Of a DNA stretch of 64,000 nt, positions 45,634 through 54,600 are shown in pieces (position 1 is the stretch's first letter; each line of letters starts with the position of its first letter). Source of the DNA: Ferribacterium limneticum (lineage in GTDB: Bacteria; Pseudomonadota; Gammaproteobacteria; Burkholderiales; Rhodocyclaceae); the NCBI RefSeq assembly GCF_020510625.1, contig NZ_CP075191.1:1278001-1342000 (forward strand), written 5' to 3'. Position numbers and translations under genes: made by a program. The notes beneath the pieces are model-generated. The model saw only the letters and a list, made by a program, of their open reading frames with translations, was not told the DNA's origin and ran no database searches.

Positions 45634-47163
45634 ATGTCATTCGAGACCTCTGTCAGCGACAAGAATTACAGCAGCACGCAACGCGTCATTCTGACCGTCG
45701 CTGCCTGCGCCGGCATGACATTGCTGGCGACACCGCTGCTGGGCTATCTCGACCTGGCCAACATCGTGATGCTTTTCCTGCTCACGGTCCTCATCGTCGC
45801 GGTCAAGCTGGGGCGAAATGCGGCAATCCTGGCGTCGGTGCTCAGCGTTCTCTGCTTCGACGTTTTTTTCGTGCCGCCGCGCTTCTCATTGGCGGTCAGC
45901 AATATCCAGTATCTCGTGACCTTTGCGGTGATGCTGGTCACGGCCCTGACGACCACGCATTTCACCTCGACTCTCCGCCAGCGGGCAGAGGAGGCCGTTC
46001 GACGGGAGCAGCGAACCCAGGCCCTCTATCAACTCGCCAAGCAACTGGCCGGGGCATTGGCCATCAAGCAGGTGGTCGAGATTACCGATGCTTTTGTCCG
46101 GTCGCAGTTGCATGCCAGTTGCGTGGTGCTGTTGCCCGATGAGGCCCGTAAAACACTGAATGCTGTTGTCCAATCAAGCAACTTGCCGTTTGAGGCGCAT
46201 CTTGCTCATGTTGCCTTTGAAAGCGGCCAATTCGTGCGCAGCGACGAAATGCGCGGCATGGGCTTTGCGCCGCTGTATTTCCCGCTCAAGGCTTCCATGC
46301 GGACACGGGGCGTGCTGGCGGTGGCCTTTGAAGAACAGCCGGAAGAGCCCAGCGATGAAACCTTGTCCCTGCTCGATGCGCTCGCCTCGCTGGTGGCCGT
46401 TGCCCTGGAGCGCCTGCATTACGTTGAAATCGCCCAGGCCACTGAAGTAAAGATGCTGACGGAGCGGCTGCGCAGTTCCATCTTGTCTGCGCTTTCCCAT
46501 GACCTGCGGACCCCGCTGACGGCCATGGTCGGTCTGGCCGACTCGCTGTTCCTGGTCAAGCCGGCCTTGCCTGCCGCTGCCCTCGAAACGGCGCAAGCCC
46601 TGCATGAACAAGCCGAACGCCTGGCTGGCCTGGTCGGCAACCTGCTGGACATGGCGCGGCTCAATGCCGGCGAAGTCACCCTGCGTCGCGAATGGCAGCC
46701 GCTTGAAGAGGTGGTCGGTGCCAGCATCAAGCTCCTGGGGGGCGCCCTGGCCGGGCATCCGGTCAAGGTGCTGCTCGACAAGGCGCTTCCCTTGCTGGAA
46801 TTCGACGCCGTGCTGATCGAGCGCGTGCTGTGCAACCTCCTTGAAAATGCGGCCAAGTATTCGCCGGCGCAGACGGTGATCGAGTTGCAGGCCAAGCCGG
46901 TCGGCACGGTTGTTGAGGTGGCCGTTCTGGACCACGGGACCGGGTTCCCGAGTCATCGCCGGGATGAACTTTTCAACATGTTCGTGCGCGGGAATGCTCA
47001 GTCCGGCAAGCCGGGCACCGGCCTGGGGCTTGCCATCTCCAAGGCGATCGTTGAAGCGCACGGTGGAACGATTGAAGCGGATAACCGGCCGGAAGGCGGT
47101 GCCATGGTTCGCTTCACGCTGCCGGTCGGCAATCCGCCGAGTATCGAGGAGGAACTGGCATGA
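45634..47163 (+). CDS. Short KdpD-like sensor histidine kinase
   Basis: A 509-residue kinase that matches the C-terminal half of KdpD. Four membrane helices of DUF4118 come first (RVILTVAACAGMTLLATPLLGYLDLANIVMLFLLTVLIVAVKLG..., quoted in part, then FFVPPRFSLAVSNIQYLVTF), then a GAF-like domain, the H-box ILSALSHDLRTPLTAMVGL, N-box LIERVLCNLLENAAKYSP and G-box GKPGTGLGLAISKAIVEAHGG. The KdpD N-terminal cytoplasmic domains (about 400 residues with a Walker motif and USP fold) are absent. The gene overlaps kdpE by four bases and starts 34 bases after an IS, but the pre-insertion sequence does not encode the missing half, so the short form looks native. Confidence 0.88.
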   Translation: MSFETSVSDKNYSSTQRVILTVAACAGMTLLATPLLGYLDLANIVMLFLLTVLIVAVKLGRNAAILASVLSVLCFDVFFVPPRFSLAVSNIQYLVTFAVMLVTALTTTHFTSTLRQRAEEAVRREQRTQALYQLAKQLAGALAIKQVVEITDAFVRSQLHASCVVLLPDEARKTLNAVVQSSNLPFEAHLAHVAFESGQFVRSDEMRGMGFAPLYFPLKASMRTRGVLAVAFEEQPEEPSDETLSLLDALASLVAVALERLHYVEIAQATEVKMLTERLRSSILSALSHDLRTPLTAMVGLADSLFLVKPALPAAALETAQALHEQAERLAGLVGNLLDMARLNAGEVTLRREWQPLEEVVGASIKLLGGALAGHPVKVLLDKALPLLEFDAVLIERVLCNLLENAAKYSPAQTVIELQAKPVGTVVEVAVLDHGTGFPSHRRDELFNMFVRGNAQSGKPGTGLGLAISKAIVEAHGGTIEADNRPEGGAMVRFTLPVGNPPSIEEELA

Positions 47164-47849
47164 CGACGCCGGCCAAGGTGCTCATCGTCGAAGACGAAAA
47201 GCAGATACGCCGCTTTGTCCGCGTTGCGGTGGAGGAAGAGGGCTGCCAGGTTTCCGAAGCCGAAACGATGGCTCAGGGCCTGCTTGAGGCCGGTGCCCGG
47301 CAACCCGACTTGCTGATCCTCGATCTTGGCTTGCCTGACGGGAATGGTATCGACCTGATTCGCGATCTGCGTGGCTGGTCCGACGTGCCGGTGCTGATTC
47401 TGTCAGCGCGCTCGCAGGAGAACGACAAGATTGATGCACTGGACGCCGGTGCCGACGACTACCTGACCAAACCGTTCAGTGTCGGCGAGTTGCGGGCACG
47501 GGTCAGGGCCTTGCTCAGGCGCCGTAGCCGGCATGCCGATTCTGCCTCGCCGATCATTGAATTCGGCCCGGTGGTGGTGGATTTGTCACGCAGGCTGGTG
47601 GTGCGTGCCGGCGAAGCCGTGCACCTGACCCCCATCGAATATCGCCTGCTGACGGTGCTGGTCGGGAACCCGGGCAAGGTGCTGACTCAGCGCAACCTGC
47701 TCCGGGAAATCTGGGGGCCGTCCTATATCGAGAGTAGCCATTACCTGCGGGTCTACGTCGGCCATCTCCGGCAAAAACTCGAAGACGACCCGACCCAACC
47801 CAAACACTTTCTGACTGAAACCGGCGTGGGCTATCGCTTCCAGCCGTAG
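47160..47849 (+). CDS. kdpE: KdpE-like OmpR-family response regulator
   Basis: A 229-residue regulator. Receiver: VLIVEDEKQIRRFVRVAVEEEGCQV, phospho-acceptor Asp in LLILDLGLPDGNGIDLIRDLR, Ser in LILSARSQ and Lys in YLTKPFSVGELRARV. The C-terminal winged helix ends VYVGHLRQKLEDDPTQPKHFLTETGVGYRF. The DIRDLR/WSDVPVLILSAR pattern is closest to KdpE. In E. coli KdpE activates kdpFABC; here the next gene is kup, so it may control potassium uptake through Kup. Confidence 0.9.
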   Translation: MTTPAKVLIVEDEKQIRRFVRVAVEEEGCQVSEAETMAQGLLEAGARQPDLLILDLGLPDGNGIDLIRDLRGWSDVPVLILSARSQENDKIDALDAGADDYLTKPFSVGELRARVRALLRRRSRHADSASPIIEFGPVVVDLSRRLVVRAGEAVHLTPIEYRLLTVLVGNPGKVLTQRNLLREIWGPSYIESSHYLRVYVGHLRQKLEDDPTQPKHFLTETGVGYRFQP

Positions 47850-47858
47850 GGGAGAATC

Positions 47859-49739
47859 ATGCAATCCGAACAAGACAAGAAGCGTCTGGCGACGCTGACA
47901 CTGGCCGCGCTCGGCATCGTTTATGGCGACATCGGCACCAGTCCGCTGTATTCCATCAAGGAAGTATTCGGCGGGGCGCACCATCCCGTGCCCATCACCC
48001 CGGAGAACGTACTGGGCATCCTGTCCCTGTTTTTCTGGTCGTTGATCATCGTGGTGACCATCAAGTACGTTGCCTTCATCATGCGCGCCAACAACAAAGG
48101 CGAGGGCGGCATCATCGCCCTGATGACGCTGGCGCTGCAAAAGGGGACACCGGGTACCTGGCAACAGAAATTGCTGGTCATGCTGGGCCTGTTCGGGGCG
48201 GCCCTGTTCTATGGCGACGGGGTGATAACGCCGGCCATTTCCGTTCTGTCGGCGGTCGAAGGACTGGAAATCATCACCCCTGCCTTCAAGCCTTACATCC
48301 TGCCTATCTCGCTGGCGATTCTGATTGGCCTGTTCGTTTTTCAACGCAAGGGAACTGCCAGCGTCGGGGCTCTGTTCGGCCCCGTCATGGTGCTGTGGTT
48401 CGCCGTGCTGGCGGCGTTTGGCGGGCTGGCTATCGTTGAAAATCCATCCGTCCTCGCGGCCATCAATCCGCTCCATGCCTACCGCTTCGTTCTCGGCAAT
48501 TCAATGCTCGGCTTCTTCGCGCTCGGGGCTGTCGTCCTCTGCATCACCGGTGCCGAAGCGCTTTATGCCGACATGGGCCACTTTGGCGCCAAGCCGATTC
48601 AGTACGCCTGGCTGGGCTATGTCATGCCGGCGTTGCTCATCAACTATTTTGGGCAAGGCGCCTTGCTGCTGGCCGACCCCAGCGCCATCGAGAACCCGTT
48701 CTACCTGCTGGCCCCGGAATGGGCGCGCTATCCGCTGGTGATTCTGGCCACGGTGGCCACCGTGATTGCCTCGCAAGCGGTCATTTCCGGTGCTTTTTCC
48801 ATCACCCAGCAGGCCATTCAGCTTGGCTACACGCCGCGCCTCGAAATCCAGCATACCTCGGAGAAAGAGATGGGGCAGATTTACCTGCCGGCCATCAACT
48901 GGCTGCTGCTTCTCTCCATCATCGCCCTGGTCATTGAGTTCGGTTCCTCGTCAAATCTGGCGGCCGCCTACGGCATTGCCGTTACCGGGACGATGCTGAT
49001 TACCAATATCCTGGCGATTGCAGTTGCCGTGCGTCTCTGGAACTGGAGCCCGGCTCGCGCCATCCTGGGGGCCTTGCCATTCATCTGCATCGACCTCGGG
49101 TTTTTCCTCGCCAACTCGGTCAAAATTCCCGATGGGGGATGGTTCCCGCTCGTCTTTGGCCTGGGTGTCTTCATCCTGCTGACAACCTGGAAGCGCGGAC
49201 GGGAGTTGCTCGGCCTGCGATTGGCCGCTGATGCCATGGAACTCAAACCCTTTGTTGCCAGCATCGTCGAGGGGGGCGTTGAGCGGGTGAACGGAACGGC
49301 GGTGTTCATGACGCCGAATCCGGAGAATGTCCCGCACGCCCTGCTGCACAGCCTGAAGCACTACAAGACGCTACACGAGCAGGTGGTGATCCTGAGTGTG
49401 CGGGTTTTCGATGTGCCCTACGTACCGGATGTGGACCGGGTTGAGGTGCGGCACCTCGATGGCAACTTCAGCCAGGTAACGGTTCAGTACGGCTTCAAGG
49501 ATGAACCGGATATTCCGTTGGCGCTGGGGCTCTGCGCCGAAGCCGGGCTGCGGCTCGACATGATGGATACTTCGTTCTTCCTCGGTCGGGAAACCCTGAT
49601 ACCCAAACTGGGTTCGGACATGGCCTATTGGCGGGAACTGCTGTTCATCGCCATGTTCCGCAATGCCGGCAGTGCCACCGCGTTTTTCAAGATTCCTTCG
49701 AATCGCGTTGTCGAACTTGGGTCACAGGTCGTTTTGTAG
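47859..49739 (+). CDS. kup: Low-affinity potassium transporter Kup
   Basis: A 626-residue K+:H+ symporter of the KUP/HAK/KT family. Twelve membrane helices precede a hydrophilic C-terminal domain of about 190 residues. Diagnostic stretches: LAALGIVYGDIGTSPLYSIKEVF at the N-terminus, NKGEGGIIALMTLAL, FYGDGVITPAISVLSAVEGLE and ITGAEALYADMGHFG. The start has GGGGAG seven bases upstream. It ends at a strong terminator and probably shares a transcript with the kdpDE-like genes. Confidence 0.96.
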   Translation: MQSEQDKKRLATLTLAALGIVYGDIGTSPLYSIKEVFGGAHHPVPITPENVLGILSLFFWSLIIVVTIKYVAFIMRANNKGEGGIIALMTLALQKGTPGTWQQKLLVMLGLFGAALFYGDGVITPAISVLSAVEGLEIITPAFKPYILPISLAILIGLFVFQRKGTASVGALFGPVMVLWFAVLAAFGGLAIVENPSVLAAINPLHAYRFVLGNSMLGFFALGAVVLCITGAEALYADMGHFGAKPIQYAWLGYVMPALLINYFGQGALLLADPSAIENPFYLLAPEWARYPLVILATVATVIASQAVISGAFSITQQAIQLGYTPRLEIQHTSEKEMGQIYLPAINWLLLLSIIALVIEFGSSSNLAAAYGIAVTGTMLITNILAIAVAVRLWNWSPARAILGALPFICIDLGFFLANSVKIPDGGWFPLVFGLGVFILLTTWKRGRELLGLRLAADAMELKPFVASIVEGGVERVNGTAVFMTPNPENVPHALLHSLKHYKTLHEQVVILSVRVFDVPYVPDVDRVEVRHLDGNFSQVTVQYGFKDEPDIPLALGLCAEAGLRLDMMDTSFFLGRETLIPKLGSDMAYWRELLFIAMFRNAGSATAFFKIPSNRVVELGSQVVL

Positions 49740-49781
49740 GCGAGCGTGCCTGACTTCTGCAGCGGATTCCGGATAACCAAC

Positions 49782-49812
49782 AAGAACGCCTCCCGGAGGA
49801 GGCGTTCTTTGG
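49782..49812 (+). terminator. Terminator after kup
   Basis: Perfect 12-pair stem AAGAACGCCTCC/GGAGGCGTTCTT, loop CGGA, followed by T bases. Confidence 0.9.
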
Positions 49813-49827
49813 CTTAGGGGTCTGCGT

Positions 49828-50245
49828 TTAGATAATCATCCCGGCGCCGACGGTGTTGTTGCTCTCATTATTCGCCCTTGATGCGCTCGTAGGTTTCCTG
49901 CGAGTAATCGGCGAGGGCCATCTTGTTGATGGCGACGATCAGGTGCGGAATGCCGACCAGCGAGGCGAGCTTCGAGTGGCGACAGGTTTGCGTCAGGACG
50001 TCCTTGCGTGCATCGATCAGGATGATGGCGAGGTCGGCCGTGGAGGCGGCGGTGACCATGTTGCGGGTGTGCTGCTCGTGGCCCGGCGCGTCAGCGATGA
50101 TGTACTTGCGCGTGCCGGTCGAGAAATAGCGGTAGGCGACGTCGATGGTGATGCCTTGCTCGCGCTCGGTCTGCAGGCCGTCGGTGAGCAGCGAGAGGTC
50201 AACCGCGCCCATGCCGCGTTTTTCCGAGGTGCGGTCGATGGCGGA
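49828..50245 (-). pseudogene. Decayed second copy of cysN
   Basis: Read on the minus strand it gives [21 protein letters not shown]... [17 protein letters not shown] ... [20 protein letters not shown], then a stop, then ESNNNTVGAGMII and a stop. This is CysN from about residue 40 to 155 joined to its last dozen residues; the P-loop, the middle and the rest of the C-terminal half are missing. The G4 motif NKMD has become NKMA. DNA similarity to the intact cysN at 54978-56249 is high over about 360 bases (49868-50230 against 55750-56112), in the same orientation. Confidence 0.88.
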
Positions 50246-50311
50246 GAGGGGGGTGACTTGTTTGTTGCGGTAGAGCGGGTTGATTGGCCTGGGGGCAGGG
50301 TCTTAAGGCGT

Positions 50312-50348
50312 GTTTTTGACGTAATTAGTTTACACGTAATTCAAAAAC
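50312..50348. promoter_or_regulatory. Palindromic/direct-repeat region before the ATPase pair
   Basis: GTTTTTGA ... TCAAAAAC is an eight-base inverted repeat with a 21-base spacer. Inside it the octamer ACGTAATT occurs twice (50319-50326 and 50334-50341). The whole 130 bases before the first ATPase gene are AT-rich compared with the neighbourhood. It is probably the operator/promoter region of the two-gene unit; the regulator is unknown. Confidence 0.5.
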
Positions 50349-50387
50349 GAATAAATTCTCAATTGAATATATTTTCGAGGTGTTGTG

Positions 50388-51611
50388 ATGAAACTAGGTA
50401 GCCCGGCAACAGGTTCGGATTTCTTCGGTCGCGCATTGGTGCTAGAAGACTTGTGGCGCTATCTTCTTGATGATCATCTCAAATTTCCTGGGGTGCGCCG
50501 TCTGGGAAAGACCTCAATTCTCAAGCGTTTATTGGAAGAGGCGCCGGATCACGGTGTGTTGGCAGAATGGCTGGATGTCTCCAATGTCGATTCGGCTGAA
50601 AGTTTTGTTGCCCTCTTGGATCGCGCTTTCCCCGAGAAAACCATCACCCGTTTTCTCTCTGACCGGGCGCAGCAAGTAAAAGACTGGTTCAAGCGTCTGC
50701 GCAAGATCGAAGCGACACTGCCGGATGCAGTCGGTGGTGGTGGACTTGGTGTCGAGCTTGATGGCGATGCTGCTCCCGCTTGGCTGGAAAAGGCAGAGAC
50801 GGTGCGATCGCGGCTTGGCAAACAACCTTTGTTGATTCTGCTCGACGAATTCCCTGTCATGCTGCAGACGCTGATTCAAAAAGATCCCCGTGAAGCAAGG
50901 CAGCTTCTGGCCTGGTTACGCATCTGGCGGCAAACGCCGGGTGCCTGCCGTTTTGTGTTCACCGGCTCCATCGGCTTGCAATCCCTTCTCGAAAGGCATG
51001 GATTCGCCGACAGGATGAACGACTGTTTCGATTTCCCGCTTGGCCCCTTTCAACAAGCAGAGGCGCGCAAGATGTGGGCGCATTTTGCGCAAACACATAG
51101 TGAGCTTTGTTGGCAGGTTCCCGAGGCGACGCTCGACCATGCCATGGCGCGGATTGGCTGGCTTTCACCTTATTTTCTCTGCTTGATGCTTGACGCCACG
51201 ATTAGGGCAGCGCGCGAGCGGCGGCAGGAGTGCTCGCCACCGAGCGATGTAGAGCCGGAAAATATTCTTGAAATCGACGATGTCGACGCTGCTTACGAAA
51301 ATCTTCTCGCCGCACGCTCGCGTTTCATTCATTGGGAGAAGCGGCTCAGGGATGCTCTGCTACCTGAAGATTTGGAGTTTTGCTTTGCCTTGCTCACCGC
51401 GCTCTCCCGGCACGAGCAAGGGATGACGTTGAGTCAGCTAGGCAGCCGTCTCGCCAAACGCGAAACTGATGCTCAATGCCGCGCCCAGCGTTTGCAGGAC
51501 TTGCTGGTGCGTTTGACCGATGAAGGCTATACCAGCACACCCGACGCTAACAAACGCGTCCAGTTTCTTTCTTTCCCGCTTCGCGATTGGTGGAATCGTA
51601 ACCATGTCTGA
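50388..51611 (+). CDS. P-loop ATPase of the island pair, first gene
   Basis: A 407-residue cytoplasmic AAA/STAND-like ATPase of no assigned function. Walker A is GVRRLGKTS at about residue 35 (the pattern of the archaeal-type ATPase group), Walker B is LLILLDEFP at about residue 150, and a sensor-1-like FTGSIGLQ follows near residue 188. The segment RLRDALLPEDLEFCFALLTALSRHEQGMTLSQLGSRLAKRE in the last third looks like a winged helix (quoted in part). No toxin, nuclease, protease or membrane domain is seen. ATG 50388 has CGAGG seven bases upstream; a GTG just before it is possible. It overlaps the next gene by eight bases (ATGTCTGA), so the two products probably work together. No phage or transposon genes flank them. 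Confidence 0.8.
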   Translation: MKLGSPATGSDFFGRALVLEDLWRYLLDDHLKFPGVRRLGKTSILKRLLEEAPDHGVLAEWLDVSNVDSAESFVALLDRAFPEKTITRFLSDRAQQVKDWFKRLRKIEATLPDAVGGGGLGVELDGDAAPAWLEKAETVRSRLGKQPLLILLDEFPVMLQTLIQKDPREARQLLAWLRIWRQTPGACRFVFTGSIGLQSLLERHGFADRMNDCFDFPLGPFQQAEARKMWAHFAQTHSELCWQVPEATLDHAMARIGWLSPYFLCLMLDATIRAARERRQECSPPSDVEPENILEIDDVDAAYENLLAARSRFIHWEKRLRDALLPEDLEFCFALLTALSRHEQGMTLSQLGSRLAKRETDAQCRAQRLQDLLVRLTDEGYTSTPDANKRVQFLSFPLRDWWNRNHV

Positions 51612-54600
51612 AAGCCCTTCCGGTACCGCCTCGGTGTCCCATGCGCCGGCTGGCGGTTTTGCCGCCATTAGCAAGTACAATCCACATTTGTGGAGTGCCG
51701 AACAACTGCGTGCCATTTTCGTGACGCGCCAAAACGAGCTTGCTGACCTGAGACGTGCACTCAGAACTACGCCGGCTGATACGGTGGGTCAGCACGTTTT
51801 GCTGGTTGGCGCGCGTGGCATGGGTAAATCTACCCTGATGCAGCGTCTTGCCCTCGCGGTCGAAGATGAAGCAGACTTGCATCGCGCCTGGTTGCCGCTG
51901 CGTTTCCCCGAAGAGCAATACACGGTCAGCACCGTCGGCCAGTTCTGGGCCAATGTCCTCGATAGCTTGATTGATGCCTTGGAGCGTCAGGGGCAAGCGA
52001 CTGCCGCGCTTGATGCCACGGCACAACGGATTGAGGCCTTGCCTGCTGCGGAGCAGGCGGCAGCCTGTCTCGAGGCCATCAATCACTGCGCGGACGAACG
52101 TGGACAACGCCTGCTTTTGTTGGTCGACAACACGGACCTGCTGCTGCATAACATCGGTCGCGATGCACATTGGGCCCTACGCGAGACACTGCAAAGCAAT
52201 TCACGCCTGCTCTGGGTTGGCGGAAGCTATCAAAGCTTAGAAGCGGATAGCGACTACCACGACGCCTTTCTCGATTTTTTTCATACTGTCGAACTACGCC
52301 CCCTACGCCTGCCGGAAATGAAACAGGCGCTGCTTGCCCTGGCTGCCACCTTTGGCGGTGATGCAGCCAAACAGGCCATGCAACGACAACTGGCAGCCCA
52401 TCCCGAACGCCTGCCGACCCTGCGTCAACTCTCGGGCGGCAATCCGCGCACGACAGTCATGCTCTACGAACTTTTTGCCAATGGACAGAAAAGCGATGTG
52501 CGTGGGGATCTCGAGGCGCTACTCGACAGCATGACCCCACTGTACAAGGCGCGTATGGATTCACTGGCCGACCTGCCGCGCAAACTGCTCGCCCACATTC
52601 TCGAACACTGGGCGCCAATCTCGCTGGGGCAACTGGCGGAAACATCGCAAGTAGTCAATACCAGCATCAGTCCGCAGCTGAAACGTCTGGAACTGGATGG
52701 CCTGATCCAGAAAACCAGGCTGCATGGCACCACACGCAGTGGTTATCAGGTGGCTGAGCGCTTCTTCAATATCTGGTATCTGATGCGTTTTTCCCCGCGC
52801 CGACAACGTGCACGTTTATCGTGGTTGGTTGAGTTTATGCGCCTGTGGTTCAGTAGCGACGAATTATGTGGCCTAGCTCAGCAACGCATGGGCGGTATTC
52901 ACGGGCGTTTGCGCTGTGCGTATAACTGGGAATATGACCGTGCCTTGGCTGATGCTCTGCCACCGGAAGCCCGGGAGCGCCATGCCCTGCGCTGGGCGCT
53001 GCTTAAACAATTGAAAGAGAGTCGCGCCCAGTTGAGTGAGATCTTTGAGCTCGACGGCGAAGACGGGGACTTTAGAGATGCTGCCGATTACCTGCAACGC
53101 GCCACCCTCTTATCCAGTTTGTTGCGACGGTGTCCGCATGCGGTGTCCGAAGATGAGAAAACACGGTGGGTAGGAGCGGTGCTTGGCTCACTAAATTTGG
53201 GTTTGGAGGAAAAGGAGCAAATTGCAAAGGTAGCTGAGAGTTTGAGTAACTTGCAATACGAGGAATTGCTTAAGGTATCCTCGGAGGAGAGCCAGAACTT
53301 GGAGAAAGAACTTGGCGGCGAGGCTGCCCAAGTTCTTCGCAGCGCCGTATTGACCTACGACTTTTTTCCGGATGTTCCGGATTCTCATTTGGCTTACGAG
53401 CAGATTCGCTCTTGTTTTTGTCAGTACCCCGAAGCACTGCGTTTTGCCTGTAATCTGCTTTGTGACAAACATGAGGACGAGTGGTGCTTAAAAACTCTGG
53501 AATTGGCACAACTCGTATTGCCGCAGGATGCGCAAATAGCCTATCAACGTGCTTGGTTGTTACACCAGCGACTCGGACGCTACGATGATGCGGAGTCGGC
53601 TTATCGACAGGCGATTGCCTTTGATGGTAGCGATCCCTATTTTTGGGATGGTTTTGGTGATCTGTTGGGAGATTGTCTTGGTCGCTACGATGAGGCAGAA
53701 GCTGCTTATCGTCAGGCGATTGCTTTGGATGGCAAATTTGCTTTCGCTTGGATCAGTCTCGGCGAGCTACTTAAGGATCATCTTGATCGTCTGGATGAAG
53801 CGGAGGCCGCCTATCGCCAAGCTATTGCTCTGGATGACAAGTCTGCTTTCGCCTGGATCTGTTTGGGATATCTGTTACAGAAATACCCTGCTCGCTACGA
53901 TGAGGCAGAAGCAGCTTATCGTCAGGCTATTGCTCTGGATGGCAAATTTGCTTTCGCTTGGATCAGTCTCGGCGAGCTACTTAAGGATCATCTTGATCGT
54001 CTGGATGAAGCGGAGGCCGCTTATCGCCAAGCTATTGCTCTGGATGACAAGTCTGCTTTCACCTGGATCTGTTTGGGCAACCTGTTGCAGGAGTATCCTG
54101 GTCGCTACGATGAAGCGGAGGTAGCTTATCGTCAGGCTATTGCTCTGGATAATCAGCCTGCGTTCGTTTGGGGTAGTTTGGGCAACCTGTTGCAGAAATA
54201 TTCTAGTCGCTACGATGAGGCAGAGACAGCTTTTCGTCAGGCAATTGATCTGGATGAAAAACTAGCTTTCCCGCGGACTGGTTTGGGCAATTTATTGCAA
54301 GACCATCTGGGGCAGCATAGGGAAGCGGAGATTGCTTACCGCCAGGCGATTGAACTTGGTAATGAGAATGACTTTCCGAAAGCTAATCTCGCCCGTTTAT
54401 TGTGGCGGCAGGGTAGGCAACAGGAGGCTGAAGTACTTTACCGCGAAGTAGCTGCCTTACCAGGGGCGGATAAGGCGGAGTTGCCATTGCAAGCCAATCT
54501 ATGCCTTGGTAACCGCCAGTTGGCGGTTGATTCTCTGCATACGCTGGTTTTGTCTGCGCAGGAGGGGAAACAATTCGCTTTCTATCGCCTGAAAGAGCAG

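Noticed and set aside
45634..45700. Truncation of a full-length kdpD by the IS
   Set aside because: The IS has a clean TA duplication, and the sequence before it does not encode the missing KdpD half, so the short form was present before insertion.
53530..54440. Regular repeats that might suggest a CRISPR or satellite array
   Set aside because: The period of about 105/210 bases keeps the reading frame and encodes TPR units; there are no unique spacers.
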